Below, piece after piece: positions 1 through 6,284 of a DNA stretch of 16,115 bases. The first letter of the stretch is position 1, and each line of letters starts with the position of its first letter. Origin of the DNA: Treponema sp. (lineage in GTDB: Bacteria; Spirochaetota; Spirochaetia; Treponematales; Treponemataceae); NCBI GenBank assembly GCA_016293645.1, contig JAEDDW010000041.1, forward strand, positions 1 through 16,115, in the 5' to 3' direction. The translations under genes and the position numbers were made by a program. The notes below the pieces were generated by a model that worked only from the letters and a program-made list of their open reading frames with translations, ran no database searches and was not told the DNA's origin.

Positions 1-21
1 ATGCTGCGCCATCCATGGCTT

Positions 22-1470
22 CTAGAAATCTGCCAATTTTGGAGCGCGTGGGTATGGGATTACATCTCTGATGTTTTCCATACCTGTCACGTAGCGGATA
101 AGGCGCTCGAAGCCCATTCCGAAACCTGAGTGCGGTACTGTACCGAACTTGCGCAGGTTCAGGTACCAGTCGTAGATGCTTTCGTCCATTCCGCGGTCCT
201 TGATTGCCTGCAGGAGCTTGCCGTAGTCTTCCTCGCGTTCAGAGCCGCCGTTGAGCTCACCGATTCCAGGTACAAGAACGTCACATGCGCGAACTGTCTT
301 TCCGTCCGGATTCTGCTTCATGTAGAAACTCTTGATTTCCTTTGGATAGTCATAGACCATTACAGGGCACTTGAAAATCTGTTCTGTAAGGAATCTTTCG
401 TGTTCTGTTGCAATGTCGCAGCCCCAGTATGGCTTGAATTCAAACTTGTCTGCGTGCTTTTCAAGCTCCTTGATTGCATCTGTGTATGAAATGCGTACGA
501 ACTTGCTGTTTACAACGCTTTCGAGTTGGGCGATGAGTCCAGGCTGGATTCTCTTGTCGAAGAATTCAAGGTCTTCGCGGCATTTTGTAAGAGCCCAGTT
601 GAGGAGATACTTTACAAAGTCTTCCTGAAGATCCATGTCGTCATCAAGGTCAAAGAATGCCATTTCAGGTTCAATCATCCAGAATTCCGCAAGGTGGCGT
701 GGAGTGTTTGAGTTTTCTGCGCGGAATGTAGGTCCGAATGTGTATACGCGGCTCAATGCTGTTGCAAGAGTTTCTGCTTCAAGCTGGCCTGAAACTGTAA
801 GGGAAGCCTTTCTTCCAAAGAAATCCCTGCTGTAATCCACGATTTTGTGTGCGTCTTCAATCTTCATTCCGCCCTGACCGGCCTTAACACCCATCTCAGC
901 GATTTTTTCAAGGCTGAGTGTAGTTACCTGGAACATTTCACCTGCACCTTCGCAGTCTGAACAGGTGATTTCCGGGGTGTTAATGTACTGGAATCCGCGT
1001 TCCTGGAAGAACGAGTGAACGGCAAATGCCATCTGGTTCCTTATGCGGAATACGGCACCAAAAGTGTTTGTGCGTGCACGGAGAGTTGCATTTTCGCGAA
1101 GATATTCCATGGACATCTTGTTTTTCTGGAGAGGATATTCTTCCGGATTGCATTCACCAAGGACTGTAAGGTTCATGAGTGTGACTTCAACTGCCTGTCC
1201 TGAAGCAGGGGATGGAATGATTTTTCCTTCTGCTCTGATTGATGCACCTGTATTTATTTTTTTAAGTTCATTTTCAATATTTTCTGAATTAGCGCCCTGT
1301 GGATTTGAGCGGTCAAATGTGAGCTGAATATTTGCAAAGCAGCTGCCGTCGTTTACCTGAATGAAAACAAGATTTTTTGAATCGCGTTTTGTCCTTACCC
1401 ATCCGCAGACTGTTACGTCACGTCCGTCTGGTGCGGATGTCAATAAATCTTTAATAAGTGTAGGTTTCAT
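22..1470 (-). CDS. asnS: Asparaginyl-tRNA synthetase (AsnRS)
   Basis: Class II aminoacyl-tRNA synthetase that charges tRNA-Asn with asparagine in the cytoplasm, 482 aa, about the usual bacterial length. The N-terminal OB-fold anticodon-binding domain starts with VCGWVRTKRDSKNLVFIQVN at residues 21-40. The catalytic core has motif 2 (FRAENSNTPRHLAEFW, about 249-264) and motif 3 (GFGMGFERLIRY, about 449-460). The region near residues 190-230, with FFGRKASLTVSGQLEAE, is the insertion typical of bacterial AsnRS and separates it from AspRS. The frame stays open upstream to 1707, but that extension is low-complexity and unlike the family. I chose the ATG at 1468-1470, which gives the canonical MKPTLIKDLL start. 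No Shine-Dalgarno precedes it and a strong promoter ends 9 nt away, so the mRNA is probably leaderless. It is transcribed away from the sigma factor gene. Confidence 0.96.
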   Translation of the reverse strand: MKPTLIKDLLTSAPDGRDVTVCGWVRTKRDSKNLVFIQVNDGSCFANIQLTFDRSNPQGANSENIENELKKINTGASIRAEGKIIPSPASGQAVEVTLMNLTVLGECNPEEYPLQKNKMSMEYLRENATLRARTNTFGAVFRIRNQMAFAVHSFFQERGFQYINTPEITCSDCEGAGEMFQVTTLSLEKIAEMGVKAGQGGMKIEDAHKIVDYSRDFFGRKASLTVSGQLEAETLATALSRVYTFGPTFRAENSNTPRHLAEFWMIEPEMAFFDLDDDMDLQEDFVKYLLNWALTKCREDLEFFDKRIQPGLIAQLESVVNSKFVRISYTDAIKELEKHADKFEFKPYWGCDIATEHERFLTEQIFKCPVMVYDYPKEIKSFYMKQNPDGKTVRACDVLVPGIGELNGGSEREEDYGKLLQAIKDRGMDESIYDWYLNLRKFGTVPHSGFGMGFERLIRYVTGMENIRDVIPYPRAPKLADF

Positions 1471-1479
1471 AATGTTGCA

Positions 1480-1508
1480 ATAATAGTGCATTTTCAGTTC
1501 AGTGTAAA
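1480..1508 (-). promoter_or_regulatory. Sigma70-type promoter of asnS
   Basis: On the minus strand, TTTACA (1503-1508) and TATTAT (1480-1485) are separated by exactly 17 nt; each hexamer matches consensus at 5 of 6 positions. The expected start is near 1473, an A, only 3 nt before the asnS ATG. This leaves no room for a ribosome-binding site. Confidence 0.75.
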
Positions 1509-1789
1509 TAAAGGATATCTGTAAAAAATACGCATGGATAGGCGGAGTTCCGCGGAAAAGAATGGATGTTATGTGAATTAAATCACAGAAAAATTCGATG
1601 TTTTGGAGTTTTTGTCGATAAAAAATTACCGGTCGTCTGTAGAAAAAAGTCGACTCGATAGAGAAACACGCGATGATTTTCTGAAAATAGTCTATAAAAA
1701 TAGACAATGTCTGATTTTTTATACAGTACTAGTCTAGAAAAGTGGACAAATTTGACATTTAAATTTGATTTATGCAATCTATTTGCGAT
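1509..1789. other. AT-rich divergent intergenic stretch, no gene recognised
   Basis: No convincing coding sequence is seen on either strand; the open frames have a skewed F/Y/L/K composition and no recognisable family. There are small inverted repeats, such as GTCTAT-AAAA-ATAGAC at 1690-1705 and AGACA-A-TGTCT at 1702-1712, whose stems are too weak for a confident terminator. A TTGACA at 1752-1757 has no good -10 at 16-18 nt. The stretch probably serves as upstream regulatory DNA for the sigma factor gene. Confidence 0.5.
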
Positions 1790-1806
1790 TTTAAGGGAAA
1801 TTTAAG
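1790..1806 (+). repeat. Direct repeat copy 1 (TTTAAG-N5-TTTAAG)
   Basis: This 17-bp sequence, TTTAAGGGAAATTTAAG, recurs exactly at 1856-1872, 66 bp downstream. Each copy consists of two TTTAAG half-sites 11 bp apart, roughly one helical turn. This is a typical layout for tandem binding by a regulator. It lies about 110-125 bp upstream of the predicted sigma54 start, in the range usual for enhancer-binding-protein sites. Confidence 0.6.
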
Positions 1807-1816
1807 TTTGTGTTAA

Positions 1817-1835
1817 TTCTATATATTATATAGAA
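1817..1835. repeat. Perfect AT-rich palindrome between the direct repeats
   Basis: Arms TTCTATATA (1817-1825) and TATATAGAA (1827-1835) are exact reverse complements around a single T. The palindrome sits between the two TTTAAG repeat pairs and upstream of the sigma54 promoter. It could be an operator or simply an AT-rich bendable element; the sequence alone does not decide. Confidence 0.45.
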
Positions 1836-1855
1836 ATGGTTAAAATGGTGATAGA

Positions 1856-1872
1856 TTTAAGGGAAATTTAAG
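1856..1872 (+). repeat. Direct repeat copy 2 (TTTAAG-N5-TTTAAG)
   Basis: Identical in all 17 bases to 1790-1806. It ends 15 nt before the sigma54 -24 element begins, centred about 50 bp before the predicted transcription start. Together the copies give four TTTAAG half-sites at spacings of 11, 55 and 11 bp. Confidence 0.6.
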
Positions 1873-1887
1873 AAAAATTATCAAAAG

Positions 1888-1904
1888 TTGGCACGTTATG
1901 TGCT
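1888..1904 (+). promoter_or_regulatory. Sigma54 (-24/-12) promoter of the alternative sigma factor gene
   Basis: The sequence is TTGGCACGTTATGTGCT. It matches the sigma54 consensus YTGGCACGrNNNTTGCW apart from the r position and the first T of TTGC. The invariant GG (1890-1891) and GC (1902-1903) have the exact required separation. Transcription should start near 1914, giving a leader of about 40 nt that contains AGGAG at 1942-1946, 7 nt before the ATG. Orientation, spacing and Shine-Dalgarno placement are all consistent. No competing sigma70 promoter of comparable quality was found immediately upstream. Confidence 0.8.
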
Positions 1905-1953
1905 ATTAAATTCGCATAACATAAAGTGAAAATAACATCGTAGGAGCGTTCAT

Positions 1954-2772
1954 ATGGAGAAGGACGTTGTAGGAAGTTATTTGAACTCTATTAAAAAATT
2001 TCATCTTCTTTCCGCTGAGGAAGAATGTGATCTTTCAATAAAGATTCAATCAGGCGATAAAGAGGCTCTTCAGAAGCTCATCAATTCTAATCTTCGCCTT
2101 GTCGTAAGCCTTGCAAGAAGAATGCAGGCATCATCATCAATCATCATGGATCTCATACAGGAAGGAAACATGGGGCTTATGGTCGCAGCTGAAAAGTTCA
2201 GCTCTGACTTCAAGACCAGATTCTCGACATATGCATATCCTTGGATCGTGCAGTACATGTTGCGCTACCTCAATGGACGTACATCTTTTATTTCACTGCC
2301 AAACCGCAAGGAAATGATGATCCGTAAAATTCAGAAAACACAGCTGTACTTTTTCCAGCAGAACGGAAGAGAAGCTACTGTTGAGGAGATCGCTCTTTCT
2401 ACAGGTTTGTCTGAAAGTAAAGTTGTTGAATACTTGAACTATTCATATACGGTTGCGTCGTTGGACGTCGAAGTGAGTGACGAGGGAAATTCAGTTTCAA
2501 TGGGTGATCTCATTCCTGATATGACATACTCTCCGGAAGAGATGCTGCTCAAGGAAGAAACCCGAGAGACTGTAAAGTCCCTCATGAATTCTTTGCCTGG
2601 CAAAGAAAAATGTGTTTTGTGGTACCGCTACAATTTCGATGGAGACATGCATGTAAAGACATTGCGCGAAGTTTCAAAGATTGTCGGCGTAAGTCCTGAA
2701 GCTGTCCGCCAGACAGAAATCCGTGCTGTAAAGCACATGAAAGCTGCAGTAGAAAAAATTCGCGCTGTGTGA
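1954..2772 (+). CDS. Alternative sigma70-family sigma factor (RpoD-like, possibly RpoS-like)
   Basis: A 272-aa RNA polymerase sigma factor with regions 1.2 (about 4-35), 2 (about 40-112), 3 (about 115-175) and 4 (about 205-265). The family signature in region 2.2 is DLIQEGNMGLMVAAEKF (66-82). The helix-turn-helix of region 4.2 is TLREVSKIVGVSPEAVRQTEIRAVKHM (236-262). It lacks the long N-terminal region 1.1 and acidic insert of a housekeeping RpoD, and is longer than ECF factors, so it fits group 2 or 3. Region 2.3-2.4 reads FSTYAYPWIVQYMLRYL where housekeeping factors have FSTYAxWWIRQAIxRxI, suggesting altered -10 recognition. The start is fixed by AGGAG 7 nt upstream. The gene is preceded by a sigma54 promoter and followed by a terminator, so it is probably monocistronic. 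Calling it RpoS is a guess; the family is certain. Confidence 0.9.
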   Translation: MEKDVVGSYLNSIKKFHLLSAEEECDLSIKIQSGDKEALQKLINSNLRLVVSLARRMQASSSIIMDLIQEGNMGLMVAAEKFSSDFKTRFSTYAYPWIVQYMLRYLNGRTSFISLPNRKEMMIRKIQKTQLYFFQQNGREATVEEIALSTGLSESKVVEYLNYSYTVASLDVEVSDEGNSVSMGDLIPDMTYSPEEMLLKEETRETVKSLMNSLPGKEKCVLWYRYNFDGDMHVKTLREVSKIVGVSPEAVRQTEIRAVKHMKAAVEKIRAV

Positions 2773-2784
2773 TATTCAGAAAAA

Positions 2785-2819
2785 AGACGTCGTTTAGTTT
2801 GTTCCGGCGTCTGGTTTTT
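2785..2819 (+). terminator. Rho-independent terminator after the sigma factor gene
   Basis: An 8-bp stem, AGACGTCG (2785-2792) with CGGCGTCT (2805-2812) and one G-U pair, closes a 12-nt loop and is followed by GGTTTTT. It begins 12 nt after the stop codon. Confidence 0.75.
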
Positions 2820-2878
2820 CTGCCATGTAGGTGTTGTTAAGCCTTAGTATTGTTTTGCGCCATTGTTTATTGCAGTTT

Positions 2879-2917
2879 GAGGGTAGATGGTTGATCCGTC
2901 TGCCCTCTTTTATTTTG
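2879..2917 (+). terminator. Second Rho-independent terminator (or leader attenuator) upstream of the MBL gene
   Basis: A 12-bp stem, GAGGGTAGATGG (2879-2890) with CCGTCTGCCCTC (2896-2907) and two G-U pairs, has a 5-nt loop TTGAT and is followed by TTTTATTTT. It lies 66 nt beyond the first terminator with no coding sequence between. It may be a backup terminator, or the end of a short non-coding transcript. Confidence 0.75.
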
Positions 2918-2945
2918 TGGCGTGGCTGACTGATTTGAAAAGCAG

Positions 2946-2980
2946 TTGATATAGCCAATATTTACGTATTGAATTACAAT
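2946..2980 (+). promoter_or_regulatory. Putative promoter of the MBL hydrolase gene
   Basis: TTGATA (2946-2951) is followed after 17 nt by TTGAAT (2969-2974). An overlapping, better -10, TACAAT (2975-2980), ends exactly 6 nt before the ATG at 2987 but lacks a good -35 at 17 nt. Either reading puts the start 0-6 nt before the ATG. No Shine-Dalgarno is present. Confidence 0.45.
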
Positions 2981-2986
2981 CAAGAT

Positions 2987-3880
2987 ATGAAACTGATTTT
3001 GCTGGGAACCGGTACAAGCCATGGTGTTCCTGTCATCGGGTGTGGCTGCAAGGTCTGCCGTTCTTCCGATCCGCGGGACAATCGTCTCAGATGCAGTGCT
3101 TTCCTTTGTGAACCTGAAAAAATCCTTATTGATGTAGGGCCTGAGTTCAGGATCCAGGCATTGAGGTATGGGATAGCCAAGGTCGATGCCGTTTTGCTTA
3201 CCCACAGCCATGCCGACCATCTCCACGGAATCGATGATCTCCGTATTTTCAGCCATTCAAAGGCTTTTGATCCTCACAATCGCGGTGCTAGGGAAACTGC
3301 GGGGCTTGGGCTTCCGGTTTATTCAGGAAGAAAAGTCATAGAAGACATAAAGGTCCGTTTTGATTACATTTTCAAGGAAGTCAATCAAGGCGGTGGCAAG
3401 CCTAAATTGATGCCGGTTGATGCTTCCAGGTTCGATGAAAACAATCCCATAAGGATAGGCGGAACTGAAATTCTGCCGGTTTTGCTTAAGCACGGCTATC
3501 TTGATGATTCCGGGTGGATCCTGAGGCAGAATTCCGCCGGAACCCATAAAAGCATCGTATATCTCACTGACTTGAGTTCCATTCCGGAAGAATCCGTAGA
3601 CCTCATCAGAAGGTTTTCTGGCCGCATAGAGCATCTTGTAGTCGATGGATTGAGAATTCTACCTCATTCGACCCATTTCTCCTTTGATCAGGCTTTGGCG
3701 CTTGCAGACCGCCTTTCTCCAGTAAATGTGTATTTGACCCATATAACCCATAATCTTTTCCATTATCAGATTCAGGAATATATTGATGCTATAATAAATC
3801 GTTATCCAAATCTGGAAGCTGCAAAAGAAAGGGGAGGCTACGTTGGTCCTGCCCATGACGGAATGGAGCTTGTCTGCTGA
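2987..3880 (+). CDS. Metallo-beta-lactamase-fold hydrolase, PhnP-like
   Basis: A 297-aa soluble MBL-fold protein of the PhnP / cyclic-phosphate phosphodiesterase-like group. The N-terminus MKLILLGTGTSHGVPVIGCG is typical of this branch. Cys19, Cys21 and Cys24 (GCGCKVC) fit the structural zinc knuckle seen in PhnP-like enzymes. The metal motif THSHADH (72-78) supplies H73, H75, D77 and H78, followed by HGIDDLR. The later segments YLTDLSSIP, LVVDGLR and YLTHITH supply further ligand regions. No phosphonate genes are nearby, so a C-P lyase role is not supported and the substrate is unknown. The frame could start at TTG 2969, but the ATG at 2987 matches the family start. The upstream terminators suggest its own transcript, and the next gene converges on it. 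Confidence 0.88.
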   Translation: MKLILLGTGTSHGVPVIGCGCKVCRSSDPRDNRLRCSAFLCEPEKILIDVGPEFRIQALRYGIAKVDAVLLTHSHADHLHGIDDLRIFSHSKAFDPHNRGARETAGLGLPVYSGRKVIEDIKVRFDYIFKEVNQGGGKPKLMPVDASRFDENNPIRIGGTEILPVLLKHGYLDDSGWILRQNSAGTHKSIVYLTDLSSIPEESVDLIRRFSGRIEHLVVDGLRILPHSTHFSFDQALALADRLSPVNVYLTHITHNLFHYQIQEYIDAIINRYPNLEAAKERGGYVGPAHDGMELVC

Positions 3881-3895
3881 ACCGTCCGTTTAAAC

Positions 3896-3923
3896 AAAAA
3901 AAATCCCGCCTGAACAGACGGGA
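3896..3923 (-). terminator. Rho-independent terminator of rpmB
   Basis: On the minus strand the 8-bp stem TCCCGTCT / AGGCGGGA, with one G-U pair, closes a GTTC tetraloop and is followed by eight T (3896-3903). It begins 27 nt past the rpmB stop and is the only clear terminator after the uvrB-rpmB run. For the plus-strand MBL gene the same hairpin lacks a good T tract. Confidence 0.85.
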
Positions 3924-3950
3924 CTCAATTTCCTGATTTGAAGCAGAAAA

Positions 3951-4181
3951 TTATTCAGCCTTTGGAGCACCTGCGTTTGCTGGTGTTACGTTGATCTTCT
4001 TTGTGATCCATCCTGAGCGGAGACACTGTGTACAGATCTTGAGAGTCATTGTCTGACCTTCGATTTCTGTCTTGATCTTGAGAAGATTTGGCTTCCACTG
4101 GCGGCGTGTGTGGTTGTATGACTTAGATACTTTGTTTCCGTGTACTGGGTGCTTTCCACAAACATCACATGTTCTTGACAT
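3951..4181 (-). CDS. rpmB: 50S ribosomal protein L28
   Basis: A 76-aa large-subunit ribosomal protein L28. The N-terminus MSRTCDVCGKHPVHGNKVSKS carries the first CxxC (Cys5, Cys8) and CTQCLRSGWI the second, giving the zinc-binding form of L28. NHTRRQWKPNLLKIK is the typical rRNA-binding core. The C-terminal tail NVTPANAGAPKAE is alanine- and proline-rich and slightly longer than in the shortest homologues. The start is supported by AGGTAGG about 8 nt upstream and by an excellent promoter about 40 nt upstream. It lies downstream of uvrB on the same strand with no terminator between, so it may also receive read-through. Confidence 0.95.
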   Translation of the reverse strand: MSRTCDVCGKHPVHGNKVSKSYNHTRRQWKPNLLKIKTEIEGQTMTLKICTQCLRSGWITKKINVTPANAGAPKAE

Positions 4182-4223
4182 AATATTACCTACCTAAAAA
4201 TAATTTCAAATACAAGTTCAAAG

Positions 4224-4252
4224 ATAATATACAATATAAACAACATTGTCAA
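4224..4252 (-). promoter_or_regulatory. Strong sigma70-type promoter of rpmB
   Basis: On the minus strand TTGACA (4247-4252, perfect) and TATTAT (4224-4229) are separated by 17 nt. Start is predicted near 4217, leaving a 36-nt leader that contains AGGTAGG. An 8-bp palindrome ATTGCAAT (4252-4259) touches the -35 element. Confidence 0.85.
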
Positions 4253-4273
4253 TTGCAATAGCCTGTCCCGATA

Positions 4274-6283
4274 TTATTTCCCGAACTGCTCCTGTATTTC
4301 AAGGATCTGGTCGCGGTAAATGGCTGCGGTCTCATAGTCCAGTCTTTCTGCCGCTTCCGACATTTCCTTCTTGAGAAGTTCAACAAGCTTCTTTCTTTCC
4401 TTGGCGTTGAAAAGATTTGCGTTCTTCTTTACCTCGTTTAGGTATGCATCTCCGGATTCAACTGAAGGGCCGTCACCCTGGGCGTCTGGATGCTCAAGGA
4501 TGTTGCCTATTGCCTTGATGATTGTCTTTGGAACTATTCCGTGTTCCTTGTTGAAAGCTTCCTGAATGCTGCGCCGGCGTTTTGTCTCTTCTATTGTTTC
4601 CTTCATGGCGTCGCTCATTCTGTCGGCATACATGACTACCATTCCATCGGCGTTGCGGGCTGCACGACCGACAATCTGAATGAGGCTTGTGGTGCTTCGA
4701 AGAAATCCTATTTTGTCTGCGTCAAGCAATGCGATGAAAGAAACTTCCGGAAGGTCAATTCCTTCTCGCAGGAGGTTGATTCCAATGAGGACGTCGATCT
4801 CACCCATTCTGAGGGATTTGAGTATCTCGACTCTTTCAAAAGTGTCTATCTCCGAGTGGATGTATTTTACTTTCAGGTCCAGATTTGTAAGATAGTCCGT
4901 AAGGTCTTCCGCCATTTTCTTTGTCAGTGTCAGGATAAGGCTTCTTTCGTTTCGTTCTATGCGCTTCTGGACTTCCTTGTAGATGTCCTGCATCTGTCCT
5001 TCCGTCGGACGTACTTCGATTATCGGATCAAGCAATCCTGTAGGACGGATAAGCTGTTCAACAACCTGGGTGCTTTGTTTTATTTCCTGAGGACGGGGAG
5101 TTGCCGTTACATAGATCACCTGGTTCATTTTTGCGCTGAACTCATCTGCCTTGAGCGGTCTGTGGTCCATCGCACTTGGCAGGCGGAATCCAAAATCGAC
5201 CAGATTCTGCTTGCGGCTTCTGTCGCCTTCGTACATGGCTCCTACCTGTGGAACCGTAACGTGTGCTTCATCTATGAGGCAGAGAAAATCATCCGGGAAA
5301 TAATGAAGCAATGTTGCTGGCGGTTCACCGGGTTTTCTTCCTGCGATTACGGCGGAGTAATTTTCGATTCCGCTGCAATATCCCATTTCCTTCATCATCT
5401 CCATGTCGTAGGTCGTGCGTGTCTTAAGCCTTTCAGCCTCAAGCATCTTTCCCTTGGCACGCAGGAATTCAACCTGTTCTTCCATTTCTTTCTGGATTTT
5501 TTCACAGACACTTCCCATCATTTCCTGTGGAACGACAAAGTGCTTCGCAGGGTAGAGATAGAGCTCATCAAGTTCTTCTATTGTATTGCCGTTCATCACG
5601 TCGAAACGGCGGATTCTTGTCACTTCGTCAAAATCGAGTTCGATTCTGTAGGCCTCGTCTGTTTCCATGTAAGGCGGAAAGATTTCAATGACGTCACCAC
5701 GGATTCTGAAAGTTCCTCTTTCAAAGACCATGTCGTTTCTCTGGTACTGGATTGCGGAAAGTTTCAGGGCAAGTTTGTGGCTGTCGATTTCCTCACCTTT
5801 CGTGAACTGGATTCTCATTTCCTTGTAAAGGTCAGGCATGCCAAGACCGTATATGCAGCTGACAGTCGCAATGATGATTACATCACGGCGTTCCATGAGG
5901 GCATAGGTTGCGGCAAGGCGAAGTTTATCGATTTCCTTGTTTACTGATGAATCTTTTTCTATATATAGGTCTCTGGCCGGAACATAGGCTTCTGGCTGAT
6001 AATAGTCATAGTAGCTTACGAAATATTCAACGGCATTGTTTGGAAAGAATGTCTTGAACTCACGGTAAAGCTGTGCGCTCAAAGTTTTGTTGTGGCTGAT
6101 GATCAGAGTAGGGCGCTGAACGGCCTCGATGATCTTTGCCATTGTGAATGTTTTTCCTGAACCAGTAACACCCTTGAGTGTCTGGTACCTGTCTCCGCGT
6201 TTGAAACCTTCAACAAGTTTTGCGATTGCTTCCGGCTGGTCTCCGCTCGGCTCATAATCAGATACTACTTTGAATTCTCTCAT
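4274..6283 (-). CDS. uvrB: UvrABC excinuclease subunit B
   Basis: The damage-verification helicase-like subunit of nucleotide excision repair, 669 aa, normal length. The Walker A motif GVTGSGKT lies at 38-45. The tyrosine-rich beta-hairpin that clamps DNA starts at YYDYYQPEAYVP (91-102), and the DEAH box is at 338-341. The helicase C-terminal motif QIVGRAARN is present, and the C-terminal UVR domain (LLKKEMSEAAERLDYETAAIYRDQI) binds UvrA/UvrC. The start ATG is 1 nt after the htrA stop codon (TGA-C-ATG) with no strong Shine-Dalgarno, so translational coupling to htrA is likely. uvrA and uvrC are not in the window. No SOS-type operator was recognised in front of this gene. Confidence 0.97.
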   Translation of the reverse strand: MREFKVVSDYEPSGDQPEAIAKLVEGFKRGDRYQTLKGVTGSGKTFTMAKIIEAVQRPTLIISHNKTLSAQLYREFKTFFPNNAVEYFVSYYDYYQPEAYVPARDLYIEKDSSVNKEIDKLRLAATYALMERRDVIIIATVSCIYGLGMPDLYKEMRIQFTKGEEIDSHKLALKLSAIQYQRNDMVFERGTFRIRGDVIEIFPPYMETDEAYRIELDFDEVTRIRRFDVMNGNTIEELDELYLYPAKHFVVPQEMMGSVCEKIQKEMEEQVEFLRAKGKMLEAERLKTRTTYDMEMMKEMGYCSGIENYSAVIAGRKPGEPPATLLHYFPDDFLCLIDEAHVTVPQVGAMYEGDRSRKQNLVDFGFRLPSAMDHRPLKADEFSAKMNQVIYVTATPRPQEIKQSTQVVEQLIRPTGLLDPIIEVRPTEGQMQDIYKEVQKRIERNERSLILTLTKKMAEDLTDYLTNLDLKVKYIHSEIDTFERVEILKSLRMGEIDVLIGINLLREGIDLPEVSFIALLDADKIGFLRSTTSLIQIVGRAARNADGMVVMYADRMSDAMKETIEETKRRRSIQEAFNKEHGIVPKTIIKAIGNILEHPDAQGDGPSVESGDAYLNEVKKNANLFNAKERKKLVELLKKEMSEAAERLDYETAAIYRDQILEIQEQFGK

Positions 6284-6284
6284 G

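Noticed and set aside
1471..1707. An N-terminal extension of asnS up to 1707.
   Set aside because: The extra residues are Phe/Tyr/Ile-rich and unlike AsnRS, and the region contains the asnS promoter.
1690..1720. Hairpins GTCTAT-AAAA-ATAGAC and AGAC-AAT-GTCT followed by T6, considered as a terminator.
   Set aside because: The stems are only 4-6 bp and AT-rich, and no plus-strand gene ends there.
1583..1777. A 64-codon minus-strand open frame in the asnS-sigma intergenic region.
   Set aside because: No Shine-Dalgarno, no domain and AT-driven composition; probably not translated.
5454..5461. A second TTGGCACG, as in a sigma54 -24 element, on the plus strand inside uvrB.
   Set aside because: The position for the invariant -12 GC holds TT and there is no plus-strand gene downstream, so it is a chance match.
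4490..5947. A 485-codon open frame on the plus strand.
   Set aside because: It lies antisense to uvrB, whose motifs are all intact, and its translation is Phe/Cys/His-rich with no recognisable domain; it mirrors uvrB codon bias.
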